Shown: positions 45,616 through 55,456 of the stretch, piece by piece
How positions within the stretch are numbered: the stretch's first letter is position 1
Layout: every line of letters begins with the position of its first letter
Assembly (NCBI GenBank): GCA_019639215.1
Contig: JAHBSH010000005.1
Location: 1 to 59,174 of the forward strand
Source of the DNA: Acidobacteriota bacterium
Lineage (GTDB): Bacteria; Acidobacteriota; Blastocatellia; Pyrinomonadales; Pyrinomonadaceae
Reading direction: 5' to 3'
DNA: 59,174 nt
The notes under the pieces: generated by a model
The model's database searches: none
Seen by the model: the letters and a program-made list of their open reading frames with translations, nothing else
What the model was told of the DNA's origin: nothing
Translations under genes and position numbers: made by a program

Positions 45616-47157
45616 ATGAATGACTCTCTTACGAGATGGAACAACAAAAAGACAACCTTGCTTGCAATATCTATACTTGTCTTTGTTGTTTTATCGGTCG
45701 GTACAAGCCTTACGAAAAGACCTTGGAGTGATGAGGGGTGGTTCGCGGGCGCCGGATATAATCTTGCTTTTCATAATGATCCAGGCACGCTGGTTCTTGA
45801 GCCGCGTGATTTTCGTGAAGGAATCGATAGATATACTTATTGGACAGCTCCACTCTACTATCCCGTACAAGCCGTCTGGTATAAGACGTTTGGTTTTAGT
45901 CTCTTTTCTTTGCGGACCCTCTCAACGGTCTTTGGGCTTATCTATATTCTGGCTTGGTTTCTAATCGCCTATGAGCTAATTGAAGATAAAAGCGTTGCTC
46001 TGTTAACCGGGATCTTGCTTTCCGTCGACTATGTCGTTGTGATGGGGTCTTCCTTCGGAAGGATGGACATTATGTGCTCCTCTTTCGGAGCAGTGGCCTT
46101 TGCCGCGTATCTTATTCTAAGGAATAAGCATCTTCCTACAGCTCTCGTTACCGCTCAGATATTCGTAATGTTCTCGGGTCTTACTCATTTTCTAGGGATA
46201 TTATATTTTATAGGGCTTTCTATCATCGTTTTTAGTATGGATAGGAAAAGGATAACAATACGACTTGTCCTACTATCGTTTATTCCGTACTTACTTGGAG
46301 CAAGCCTATGGGGACTTTATATATTGCAGGACCCCTCTTTGTTTCTCAAACAATTTTTGGGAAATGCCTCTGACAGTGGAAGAATGAATTCGTTGTATCA
46401 TCCTCTTCAAGCCATCTCTGACGAGATCTTCAAGCGCTACTTTGTCGCTTATGGATTAGGAAATCATTCAGCTGGAAGTGCTGGACCGGTAATCTTAAAA
46501 AGTTTTGTTCTGGTGATGTACATCGTCGGAATATTAGGGGTGCTGTTTGTAAAGAAAATTAGAACTCAGGCAGGAATAAAATTACTCCTGGTTATTTGCA
46601 CTTTGTTTTTAATCATTATTACTTTTCTCGATGGCCAGAAGTTGTCATATTATCTGCTTAATTTTGTACCACTCTACACTATATTTTTAGCAATTTTTTT
46701 GGTGTTTTTATGGCATAACAGATCTATATGGAGATTGGCCGCCATCGGTATTTTGTCAGGATTGATGTTGCTTCAAACAACGGGCCTAGCATACAGAATG
46801 CGGATTGATGGGTATGGTAATCAGTTTATGCCTGCGGTAAATTTTATACGACAGCACTCTGATGGCAATACATTGACCATGGCTAGTGCTGAAATGGCTT
46901 TCGAGCTAGGATTTGACGGATCTGTGATCGACGACAATCAACTCGGTTATGAAAGAAATAGAAGGTTGCCGGATTTTTTTGTCGTAGAAGAAGTGTATAA
47001 GATTGCCATTGAGGGCAGCCGCCTTCAGAGACCTCAAGTGTATTCATATATTCAGAACACCCTGAATTCTCACTATGTTCTCGTTTATGATCAGAATCAC
47101 TATCTTATCTATAAGCTTAAGGGAAGCCCTGAAAATAATTCCGAAGAAAATCCTTAA
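45616..47157 (+). CDS. GT-C glycosyltransferase (GT39/ArnT-like)
   Basis: A 513-residue membrane protein. The ATG at 45616 is chosen because AGAAGG lies eight bases upstream; a GTG at 45607 overlaps it. About eleven helices are seen. The GT-C first-loop acidic motif is RPWSDEGWFAGAGYNLA (about 32-48), and GRMDIMCSSFGAVAF lies on a later loop. It moves a sugar from a polyprenyl-phosphate donor at the periplasmic face. It is the first of several GT-C genes here. Confidence 0.85.
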   Translation: MNDSLTRWNNKKTTLLAISILVFVVLSVGTSLTKRPWSDEGWFAGAGYNLAFHNDPGTLVLEPRDFREGIDRYTYWTAPLYYPVQAVWYKTFGFSLFSLRTLSTVFGLIYILAWFLIAYELIEDKSVALLTGILLSVDYVVVMGSSFGRMDIMCSSFGAVAFAAYLILRNKHLPTALVTAQIFVMFSGLTHFLGILYFIGLSIIVFSMDRKRITIRLVLLSFIPYLLGASLWGLYILQDPSLFLKQFLGNASDSGRMNSLYHPLQAISDEIFKRYFVAYGLGNHSAGSAGPVILKSFVLVMYIVGILGVLFVKKIRTQAGIKLLLVICTLFLIIITFLDGQKLSYYLLNFVPLYTIFLAIFLVFLWHNRSIWRLAAIGILSGLMLLQTTGLAYRMRIDGYGNQFMPAVNFIRQHSDGNTLTMASAEMAFELGFDGSVIDDNQLGYERNRRLPDFFVVEEVYKIAIEGSRLQRPQVYSYIQNTLNSHYVLVYDQNHYLIYKLKGSPENNSEENP

Positions 47158-47213
47158 TCTCAAAATAACTGTTTTCGCATACATGGAGAATCTCTACTAA
47201 GCCGATTGAGACA

Positions 47214-48674
47214 ATGTCGATCAAATATCAGATAACACTAATAGGCGTCCTGCTATCAGCCTTGATCATACCTATCTGGGTGACTGAGATTCCTCCCCTT
47301 GTTGATCTACCTAACCATGCGGCACGAATTCACATTCTTGCGAATTACGAGACTGTGCCTTTTTTTAAGGAAGTGTTCGCTGTTACGTATGCTCCGATCC
47401 CGAATATGGCAATGGATCTGGTAATGGTTCCGATCACAAATGCCGTTGGTATCTGGAATGCCTCTAGGATATTTCTGACATTGACAGTAATACTTTTTGT
47501 ACTTGGATGTTTTTTGATAAGTTCCTATAAAGAAAATACGTTTTCATACGGTCCGTTTCTCGCTCCATTTTTGATTTACGGCGGAACCTTTTTTTATGGC
47601 TATTTAAATTATGTCTTCAGTGTTTCGATGTTTCTTATTACACTCGGACTGTGGCTGAGATGGCGAAAAAAACTCACACATTTGCGGATTGCATGTCTAT
47701 GCATCATTACATTTGGGGTTTATCTTTCACATCTATCTTCCATCGCCTTTCTAGCTATGGCAATCACGATCATCAACGTGTATGATCTCGTGGAATTAGA
47801 TCCCTCGGAAAAAAGAAGTAAAACGGATCTAATGAAGGACATGGTCATTTTTATTGCCCCGGCAGTTGCATTCCTGAGCTTTATCGAAGGTTCCGGTTCT
47901 GGCACAGTGGGAACTTTGGCATGGAACTCCCTCAGCGGAAAAATCGTTGGACTTGCTTCTCCTTTTAGAAGTTATGATCTCTGGGCCGATATAATCACCG
48001 TACTTTCAGTCCTCATTACCTTTATACTGCTTAAAATAAAAAGAACTTTGGAGTTCGACCCTAGACTACTTCTCGTGGCGTCTTTGTTCTTACTGACATA
48101 TATCTTTGCTCCCGAAAGATTCTTTACAAATGATGCAGATATTAGGATCGTGTTACCGGCATTCGTTCTGTTGATACTTGCCTTACGTCCGATAGTCCGG
48201 TCAAAAGCTATTCTAGGCATTATACTCGTCCCTCTGCTTCTACTTACGGTACGACAAGGAGCAATCGTATATCGTTGGGTAGAAATGGGAAATCAATTCA
48301 ATAGTGAGAAGAGACTGTTGTCCGAAGTCCGGGGAAACAATACGATCTACCCGATTTTCGGAAAGGGTCTCGTTGAACATCTAGAAAAGAAGCAGCGGCC
48401 ATTGCTGCATATTATCAATATGGCCGCGATAGAAAAAGGAACCATCTCACCGAACTTGTTTGCTATTAAGGGACAGAATCCCTTGATATTTAGAAGTCCG
48501 ATGCCATATGCATCACTGGATGCTATCGATAAGAACGAGTGGATGACCTATATCGCCGAGTATGATTATGTGCTAACATTCGGAACTTCTCCGGAAGTTG
48601 AGGTAATAGTGTCTCGGAAGGCTACTCTGGTTGATTCGACGGAAAAAATGAAACTCTGGGAAGTAAAGAAATAA
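47214..48674 (+). CDS. Polytopic membrane protein, probable GT-C type
   Basis: A 486-residue protein with about ten to twelve helices. The first loop reads TEIPPLVDLPNHAARIHIL (about 24-42), an acidic loop after helix 1 as in GT-C enzymes. I cannot name a family. A C-terminal soluble part (about 385-486) holds MTYIAEYDYVLTFG. The last codon TAA directly precedes the ATG of the AlgD-like gene, so they are coupled. Function by context: a periplasmic sugar transfer step. Confidence 0.65.
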   Translation: MSIKYQITLIGVLLSALIIPIWVTEIPPLVDLPNHAARIHILANYETVPFFKEVFAVTYAPIPNMAMDLVMVPITNAVGIWNASRIFLTLTVILFVLGCFLISSYKENTFSYGPFLAPFLIYGGTFFYGYLNYVFSVSMFLITLGLWLRWRKKLTHLRIACLCIITFGVYLSHLSSIAFLAMAITIINVYDLVELDPSEKRSKTDLMKDMVIFIAPAVAFLSFIEGSGSGTVGTLAWNSLSGKIVGLASPFRSYDLWADIITVLSVLITFILLKIKRTLEFDPRLLLVASLFLLTYIFAPERFFTNDADIRIVLPAFVLLILALRPIVRSKAILGIILVPLLLLTVRQGAIVYRWVEMGNQFNSEKRLLSEVRGNNTIYPIFGKGLVEHLEKKQRPLLHIINMAAIEKGTISPNLFAIKGQNPLIFRSPMPYASLDAIDKNEWMTYIAEYDYVLTFGTSPEVEVIVSRKATLVDSTEKMKLWEVKK

Positions 48675-49988
48675 ATGAGAATTAGTGTATTTGGATTAGG
48701 ATACGTAGGAGCAGTCTCCGCTGCCTGTTTGGCGAGTGAAGGGCATGATGTTGTAGGTGTTGACGTAAGTCAACAGAAGGTTGATTTGATCAATGCTGGC
48801 CACTCACCAATTATTGAAGAGGGTATTGCTGAAATGACATCCGAGGTTGTCACTGATGGTCGTTTAAAGGCAACAACGGACGTCCGTGAAGCTATCTTCG
48901 CAACAGATATTTCTCTAGTCTGTGTAGGGACCCCTTCAAATGATAATGGATCTTTGAAATTAGATTATGTCGAACGTGTAAGCCAGCAGATAGGCCTAGT
49001 GCTTGCCGAAAAAGCGGAAAATCACATTGTGGTAATGCGAAGTACAATGCTTCCGGGTACTATAGACAAACTGGTTCGGCCTGCTCTTGAAAAGTTCTCA
49101 GGAAAAAAATCAGGTGATGGATTTGACCTATGTGTGAATCCTGAATTTCTGCGAGAAGGCACTTCGATCAAAGACTTCTATTCGCCTCCGTTTACTTTGA
49201 TCGGTGCCGACCGTGAGGAAGCTGGTGAACAATTAACAGCACTTTATCAGAGAGTCATAGCTCCTACATACGTGGTTCCTGTAAATGCGGCGGAAATGGT
49301 GAAATATGCCTGCAATTGCTTTCACGGATTAAAGGTATCATTCGCTAATGAGATCGGCAATATCTGTAAGGAATCAGGAATAGATAGTCATCAGGTAATG
49401 GAAGTTTTCTGCAAAGACACCAAATTAAACCTGTCACCTTATTATCTTAAGCCCGGATTCGCTTTCGGCGGCTCATGTTTACCGAAAGATCTCCGAGCTT
49501 TAGTTTACAAAGCAAGAGAATTGGACGTGCAAGTACCTGTTCTGGAAGCAACTCTGGCTAGCAACCTTATACAGATCGAAAGAGCTGTTCAGATGATAGT
49601 TAAAACGGGTAAAAAGAAGGTAGGTTTTCTGGGTTTTGCATTCAAAGCAGGAACAGACGATCTGCGCGAATCCCCTGTCGTCACCGTAATTGAAAGACTA
49701 ATCGGAAAAGGCTATGATGTCAGGCTCTATGATAAAGAGGTGTCGCTGGCTCGGCTAATTGGCGCAAATAAAGAATATATTGAAAATGAAATACCTCACA
49801 TCGCAAAGTTAATGGCCGATTCGGTCAATGAGGTCATCGAACATTCCGATGTGGTGGTAATAGGAAATAAGGCTGAGGAATTCAAAGAGGTTTCGGAAGA
49901 TAAAGAAGAGGGATCTATGATTATTGATCTAGTCAGAATATTCGGTGACAGGACGTCTGATCAAAGATATCAGGGAATTTGTTGGTAG
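48675..49988 (+). CDS. algD: GDP-mannose 6-dehydrogenase, AlgD-like
   Basis: Oxidises GDP-mannose to GDP-mannuronate with two NAD, the committed step for mannuronate polymers. The 437-residue protein opens MRISVFGLGYVGAVSAACLA with the NAD Rossmann glycines. It carries VNPEFLREGTSIKD (154-167) and the catalytic Cys268 in FGGSCLPKD, and ends with the third domain (FKAGTDDLRESP). The serial text is closer to AlgD of Pseudomonas than to UDP-glucose dehydrogenase Ugd, including Cys at 268. I infer the GDP-mannose substrate from this and the nearby mannose-6-phosphate isomerase. Its ATG abuts the previous stop. Confidence 0.9.
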   Translation: MRISVFGLGYVGAVSAACLASEGHDVVGVDVSQQKVDLINAGHSPIIEEGIAEMTSEVVTDGRLKATTDVREAIFATDISLVCVGTPSNDNGSLKLDYVERVSQQIGLVLAEKAENHIVVMRSTMLPGTIDKLVRPALEKFSGKKSGDGFDLCVNPEFLREGTSIKDFYSPPFTLIGADREEAGEQLTALYQRVIAPTYVVPVNAAEMVKYACNCFHGLKVSFANEIGNICKESGIDSHQVMEVFCKDTKLNLSPYYLKPGFAFGGSCLPKDLRALVYKARELDVQVPVLEATLASNLIQIERAVQMIVKTGKKKVGFLGFAFKAGTDDLRESPVVTVIERLIGKGYDVRLYDKEVSLARLIGANKEYIENEIPHIAKLMADSVNEVIEHSDVVVIGNKAEEFKEVSEDKEEGSMIIDLVRIFGDRTSDQRYQGICW

Positions 49989-50013
49989 TTTTCGGTCGAT
50001 ATTGTTTCCATAA

Positions 50014-50649
50014 ATGAGTAGGATTTCCAAGATCGCAAAAACAGCGGGGTTATCTATTGCAATAATTGCGATTATCTGGCTGCCGCTTGCATGGTTTTTG
50101 GGGCAGTGGCTTGTTGTTGAAAAACCGATGGAAAAAGCCGACGCGATCTTGGTTCTGGCTGGTTCGGCAAATTACGTCGAACGAAATACTGAGGCAGCAA
50201 GGCTATATAAGATGGGAGTAGCTCCAAAGATACTGCTTACAGACGACCGTCTCGAAGGTGGTTGGAACAATGCTCGGCAACGAAACCCGTATTTTGTGGA
50301 AAGAGCCAGGTGGTTGTTGATGGAAAATGGGGTTCCGGAAGAAAAGATTGAAATTTTGCCCGATATTGTTAGCGGCACCGACGATGAAGCAGATGCTCTG
50401 GCCAGCTATTTGGAGAAAGATCCATTAATGTCCGTATTGATCATCACATCAGCGTTCCATACCAGAAGAGCCATATGGACTTTCGAGAATACGTTGACCC
50501 TTCGGAAAATAACGGCCAACCTCGGAATGACCGCTCCAACACCACCCAAAGGAATGCCACCAGACGCTTTCTGGTGGCTGTCCCGAGAAGGGCTAAAAGT
50601 GACCATATCAGAGTATATGAAACATTTGTATTATTTCGTTCGCAAATGA
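50014..50649 (+). CDS. YdcF/ElyC-like (DUF218) membrane protein
   Basis: A 211-residue protein with an N-terminal membrane helix (about 13-32) and a DUF218 domain: KADAILVLAGSANYVERNTE (42-61), APKILLTDD, TDDEADALASYL and TSAFHTRRAIWTF (about 148-160). This family includes E. coli ElyC and SanA, linked to envelope polysaccharide or undecaprenyl-phosphate handling. It lies 25 bases after algD and is probably part of the same operon. Exact role unknown. Confidence 0.85.
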   Translation: MSRISKIAKTAGLSIAIIAIIWLPLAWFLGQWLVVEKPMEKADAILVLAGSANYVERNTEAARLYKMGVAPKILLTDDRLEGGWNNARQRNPYFVERARWLLMENGVPEEKIEILPDIVSGTDDEADALASYLEKDPLMSVLIITSAFHTRRAIWTFENTLTLRKITANLGMTAPTPPKGMPPDAFWWLSREGLKVTISEYMKHLYYFVRK

Positions 50650-50782
50650 GAATTGAAAATGGCTGAAGCGAGACTTGCCCATTGATATGGCTAGTAAAGG
50701 CTTCATAGTGTGCATTTAAAGATTTCGCCTGAAAGGTAAGATTGACAGAAAATTAAATCGTCAAACAGTATCAAAAGAGACA

Positions 50783-52180
50783 GTGAAAACAGTTGAACGG
50801 AAACTGAATAGGAAATGGCTTGTATTTGTCGTAATAACCCTCACCATGTTGGCTGTGAGCGGGTCGATAAAGCGTGGAGTCCGAGCATTCCATGCAATTG
50901 ATCCTTACGCATTTTCTTTCATGGGCGATTTCAAAGTTTACTATACTGCCGGTCTGGTTGCTTTAAGTGAAACTGACCGCAATCTCTACACTCTGACGAG
51001 TGTTCCCAATCCAAACAGTCCGACTGGAGAATCGCATCTAAATCCTCAATTGCGGCCTCCTAACCCCAATTCAACATATGCCCACTTTGATCAGGAAAGT
51101 AACTCTAGGTTGCAGTACCTTTATCCTCCGCTTTTCGCACTGATAATATCTCCAATTACCTTTTTTGGATTAGGTAAGGCAATGCTATTGTGGCATATTC
51201 TGATAACAACGTTCCTTGCTGCTTCCTGCTTTTTGATTGCGAAGTGGCTTACCAGAAATACAATAGTTAGCATTTTGCTAACCATAGGACTATCCGGCAT
51301 TCTTGAGTTCACATTGCCGGTTCAGGATAATTTTTTATTTGGAAATGTAGGAACTGTGATCTTATTATTATGCTCACTAGGGATCGTGCTGCACTCTCGC
51401 TTTCCGGTAGCAGGCTCTTTTCTATTCGCAATAGCAGCAGCGATAAAGTTAACTCCTCTAGCAGTATTACCGCTTATGATCGTTAAGCGCGAATGGAAAT
51501 GGGTTGCCGGCTTCATTCTTTCATCATCGGTTTTGCTCATGATAAGTATTTGGCAACTTGGATTACAGAATCATGTTGATTTCGTTACAAAGGTCGTCCC
51601 GTCAATGTCAGGAGGATCTCCGATCGAGGCCAATCGCTCGGTCTCGACAATCACGTACTTAATGCTTGAGGGCAATTTATTGAATGACGATGATATTCGG
51701 AATTCTGACGAAGAACTGAACAAAACTGCCTCATCAACCATTGCCAAAATAGCTGCTGCAGCTTCTTTCGCTGGATTGCTATTATTCATCTTTATTCGTA
51801 ACCGAGGTTCCAACGAACTTCATATTGACATATCAGCCGTAATTCTGTGGTCAATAGTATTTTCTCCCATCAGCTTTCGACACTACTACACGGTGGCTAT
51901 CGCTCCGCTATTAATCGCCTGGCTAGAGCCGCGGACGAGGTCGGCCTCGAGTTTTCGGCTGTCGGTACTTTCAATTTCAACCTTCCTAATATTAAGCATA
52001 CTGCCCAGCTATGCGGCGGCAGCATCACCTTCATTCTATGTTGATTTTGCAAGCCTGGTCGCGATGCCTGCCGGAGCGATCATGTGTATGTTTTATCTTC
52101 TAACCATAAGTCACTCGACAGAAAAACAAATGGATACCTGTACAACAGAAAATTCAAATCTTATGGAAAACGGAGTTTGA
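50783..52180 (+). CDS. GT-C mannosyltransferase-like protein (GT87/DUF2029)
   Basis: A 465-residue polytopic protein; GTG start with AGAGA just before it. About ten helices are seen. The first loop contains YAFSFMGDFKVYYTAGLVAL (about 43-62), the acidic site typical of GT87. QYLYPPLFALIISPIT (about 111-126) and KLTPLAVLPLMIVKRE (about 223-238) are further family features. It transfers a sugar from a polyprenyl-phosphate donor. The adjacent gene downstream is convergent on the minus strand. Confidence 0.85.
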   Translation: MKTVERKLNRKWLVFVVITLTMLAVSGSIKRGVRAFHAIDPYAFSFMGDFKVYYTAGLVALSETDRNLYTLTSVPNPNSPTGESHLNPQLRPPNPNSTYAHFDQESNSRLQYLYPPLFALIISPITFFGLGKAMLLWHILITTFLAASCFLIAKWLTRNTIVSILLTIGLSGILEFTLPVQDNFLFGNVGTVILLLCSLGIVLHSRFPVAGSFLFAIAAAIKLTPLAVLPLMIVKREWKWVAGFILSSSVLLMISIWQLGLQNHVDFVTKVVPSMSGGSPIEANRSVSTITYLMLEGNLLNDDDIRNSDEELNKTASSTIAKIAAAASFAGLLLFIFIRNRGSNELHIDISAVILWSIVFSPISFRHYYTVAIAPLLIAWLEPRTRSASSFRLSVLSISTFLILSILPSYAAAASPSFYVDFASLVAMPAGAIMCMFYLLTISHSTEKQMDTCTTENSNLMENGV

Positions 52181-52336
52181 GGTGTGCTTTGGATAACTTA
52201 CCTTTTCCGGAATCGGGCTTCAGGAGACTATGTGATTATATACAATAAATAATCCCCATCTCAGTCACAATGCTCTTTATGAAACTTACGCATCGTAGCT
52301 GAAACGGGGAAAGTCGTACTTGAAATAGAGCAACCA

Positions 52337-54790
52337 CTACCTGGAGAATGCGGCACTAATAGGCACATCCCCCCTCATGCCGAAATTCATTGCGTTGAAG
52401 CCTTCAGTGCTCTTTTGCAGATACCACACTCCCGTCGAGGGACGGAAAACAGCAATGTCGGCTTTACCGTCACCATCGAAGTCTGCCGGAGACGGAATGT
52501 CTTCGCTGATCCCGAACCTGAATGCAGAGAAATTGGTTGCCGACCCTGGTTCCAAACGATACCAAATGCCTGTTGAAGCACGGAAAACCGCAATGTCAGT
52601 CTTTCCATCACCATCAAAATCGGCCGGAGTGATCTTATCAGTTGGAAGGCCAAAGCGAACTGCATAAAATCCTTCTGTTGACCGCTGGATATACCACATA
52701 CCTGACGAAGGACGAAAGACCGCATAATCTGAAATACCGTCACCATCATAGTCCCCAACTGCCGGCCGGTCAGTTGCCAAGCCAAAATGATATCCAGTAA
52801 ATTCTCCGTTAGAACTATTCAGTTTATACCAAACTCCCGTCGAAGGTCTCCAAACAGCCACGTCGGCCTTCCCGTCGCCATCATAATCCGCTTGAACGGG
52901 AATATCTTCGCCAATACCGAAATAGACTACATCGTAGGTCATTGTAGAACTTTTTAGTATGTACCATCTATTGCTTTCAGCCCGAAACACGGCAATGTCC
53001 GTTTTCCCATCTCCATCGTAATCCGCTGGAGCAATGTGGTCATTCGGAGATCCCCAATTCATACCTCCAAACCCCTCAGAGCTCTTATTCAGATACCATA
53101 TCGAACTCGAGGGCCGGAATACACCTATGTCGGCGCGTCCATCACCATCGAAATCATAGTTTGAGAAGGAAACACGTCTGACTCCTGAGCAATCACTTTG
53201 TTTGCCGGACTCAACACAAGCGGTTTTCTCATTTAAGCCCGCAATATCCGCACCAATATCTTTGCCATCTGTGGCGGCCCCTTTGTAAGGAGAACTCGTT
53301 TTCAATTCGTAATCATGCTCATTCGGATTCTGAAATCCGAAACTACTTAGGTTAGCGACATATGTTGATGTTGCCGGATATCCAGCTGAACTTCGTTGCA
53401 ATACATTCTTATTAAAGGTCCAGGATCTTGCAGCTCTGTTTAGCCCCTCTGTTCCAGGGTAGCCACTTCCAGTTACCCCCCAAACTGTGCCACTTGATGC
53501 AGCAAAGATATTATTGTCGAATACTAAATTTTCAACTAAGTTTGAGCCATCCATTGCGAATGACCGGTATTCCCAAGAACCACCTGTAACGAATGTATTG
53601 TGGTTAAAGATAATATCTTTCGCACTCGGGTTCATTCCTGGTACGAGAATAACTATGTTTCCCTGTCCCCCTTGGCTCGTGCCTGAGAGTAAAACCAGGT
53701 TGTTCTTGATGTTTATGTTCTTGAGCGAAGGTGTTAATGAATAGTCATTGTCCGTCAACATCTGAAATCCATTACCAGCATTTCTGATGATATTGTATTC
53801 AAAGGTTATATTATCAACCTTCGCAACCTCATTCTCGTCGCGCGGGGTCATTACTATTGCCCAGCCAGTTTGAGCCTCGGCCCATACATTCTCAAATATG
53901 TTGTTTCGGACAATAATTTGGGTGCCATTCTTAAACTCAAGAAGGTTTTTCACGCCTAAGCCTTGTCCTTTCCATGACATCGGTTTAAAGAAGTAATTTC
54001 CTTCGATTAGAATATTGGTGATCACGGTAGGCAAATCAATATCTGCCCCTCCAAACATTACGTTTTCTGATGCCGCTTCTAAGTAGTTATTTCTGATAAT
54101 AATCTCGCCCGGAGTGTTCCATCCCAAAATTGCTTGCGAATCCGCACCCGGTTCGTGAAACTTTGAAAAATAACTATTGACTATCTCTACTTGTCGTGCA
54201 TTTAATGACAATCCTCGTCTCGTGTTTCGACCATCTTCGCCGTGGACATAACATCGGTCTATCACAAAATTGTGCGGGACCTCCGCAAGCGTATCCTGGC
54301 TACTTCCTTGGGTACCAAGTTCTATCAATGCGGAAAGTTGTCCAGTCAGCGACGATGCTCTTGCAATTTCAAGACCGACCAGTTTGTAATGATGAGACGG
54401 GGTTGAACCCGACTGAGTCGAGAAAACCGTGGAACCTGACCCAGAGGACGTTTGAATCCTTGGCATGTTCACAGCATCCGCCGGCGAGACCCTGTTACCC
54501 TCAGCAGGTAACAAATGCAGATTCGATGACTGTATCGTTATCCATCCGCTACCCGTAGATTTATGTCTTAAAACTAGGTTTTCTGTATATGTTCTTCCAG
54601 CTTGAACGACAATCGTATCGCCCAGATTGGCTGCGTTGATCGCGGATTGGATCGTTGGATACTGAGTACTGGGAACTTGTAAAGTAGCCGCATCTGCCGG
54701 TCCATTCAACGCACCGAAACACGATACGGCAGCCAAAACCATGAAAAACCCCTTAAGTCCATATACACGAAGAGTCTTTGGTGAGAACAT
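52337..54790 (-). CDS. Secreted right-handed beta-helix protein with FG-GAP repeats
   Basis: A 817-residue exported protein. The ATG at 54790 follows the strong Shine-Dalgarno GGGAGGAAAG and starts a signal peptide (about 1-37, ending NGPADAA); the longer frame adds 12 residues. A parallel beta-helix region covers about 40-520 (repeated IIRNNYLE-, ILIEGNYF-, IIVRNNIF- type turns), as in polysaccharide lyases and epimerases. Next a linker with four cysteines. The C-terminus has six FG-GAP/VCBS-like repeats of about 46 residues, each with a calcium-loop (Y/F)DGDGK(A/T)D and VFRPSTGVWY. It is likely a surface enzyme or adhesin acting on the polymer. It is the only minus-strand gene inside the locus. 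Confidence 0.87.
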   Translation of the reverse strand: MFSPKTLRVYGLKGFFMVLAAVSCFGALNGPADAATLQVPSTQYPTIQSAINAANLGDTIVVQAGRTYTENLVLRHKSTGSGWITIQSSNLHLLPAEGNRVSPADAVNMPRIQTSSGSGSTVFSTQSGSTPSHHYKLVGLEIARASSLTGQLSALIELGTQGSSQDTLAEVPHNFVIDRCYVHGEDGRNTRRGLSLNARQVEIVNSYFSKFHEPGADSQAILGWNTPGEIIIRNNYLEAASENVMFGGADIDLPTVITNILIEGNYFFKPMSWKGQGLGVKNLLEFKNGTQIIVRNNIFENVWAEAQTGWAIVMTPRDENEVAKVDNITFEYNIIRNAGNGFQMLTDNDYSLTPSLKNINIKNNLVLLSGTSQGGQGNIVILVPGMNPSAKDIIFNHNTFVTGGSWEYRSFAMDGSNLVENLVFDNNIFAASSGTVWGVTGSGYPGTEGLNRAARSWTFNKNVLQRSSAGYPATSTYVANLSSFGFQNPNEHDYELKTSSPYKGAATDGKDIGADIAGLNEKTACVESGKQSDCSGVRRVSFSNYDFDGDGRADIGVFRPSSSIWYLNKSSEGFGGMNWGSPNDHIAPADYDGDGKTDIAVFRAESNRWYILKSSTMTYDVVYFGIGEDIPVQADYDGDGKADVAVWRPSTGVWYKLNSSNGEFTGYHFGLATDRPAVGDYDGDGISDYAVFRPSSGMWYIQRSTEGFYAVRFGLPTDKITPADFDGDGKTDIAVFRASTGIWYRLEPGSATNFSAFRFGISEDIPSPADFDGDGKADIAVFRPSTGVWYLQKSTEGFNAMNFGMRGDVPISAAFSR

Positions 54791-55438
54791 TCTTTCCTCC
54801 CATTGCCGGCATATAGCCAACAACAAAAATTTATTTTTTTATAGATTGATCTGTTCGTTAGGGGATACGGTCAAGAAGTTCATGCCTGTCACAACCTCGA
54901 CGATAACTCGGTCATTATGACTAAAACAATCCTTCACTACGAACGAACATATGGGGCTTTTAATGGTCAGAAAGTTGATCCAACAAGGTCAATTAACGCG
55001 ATATATTCATTTGGGGAATGAAACATATTTAGTTAAGGGGGATGACCAAAAGGCTTGAAGCTCAGTTTTTTAGTTTTATAGAGTGTGCGTTATATATTGT
55101 TTAACGCTATTATACAAAGAACAATAATGCTTACACCTTTCCAGTTTTTTTTTTAATAACGAGGATCTCTTGGGGGTTTGTGGGGTAAATAAAGAGTATC
55201 CTTATACAAAGGCGTCTGTCAATATGACCGAACAACTTTATATAAAGTGTTTGTCTAATGCGAGAGATAAACAAAATTACTGGTTTCTATCATCAACTTT
55301 TTAACGGGTCGACAACAAAATAGCCTTAGGATACGAATCTCAGTGATGCAATTCAACATTTTTTTAACACGAAACGAATTCTACCCAATGTAGAATGGAA
55401 TGTTTTATCTGTTAATACTTTGTGATAACTTCTGATAC
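54791..55438. other. AT-rich intergenic region, no gene recognised
   Basis: About 650 bases between divergent genes (beta-helix on minus, wecB on plus). I see no protein-coding frame worth naming and no known riboswitch or RNA gene pattern. Poly-T runs at 55144-55153 and 55370-55376 and several AT-rich blocks suggest promoters for both sides, without a decisive -35/-10. Confidence 0.5.
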
Positions 55439-55456
55439 TTGCTAGATGTCCAACAA

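Noticed and set aside
52377-53170. Regular repeats that could be read as a CRISPR array
   Set aside because: The spacing is about 138 bases and the repeats translate in frame into FG-GAP units; no CRISPR-type direct repeats or cas genes are present.
54827-55438. Possible c-di-GMP or other riboswitch before wecB
   Set aside because: I looked for GEMM-like conserved blocks and found none that could be supported.
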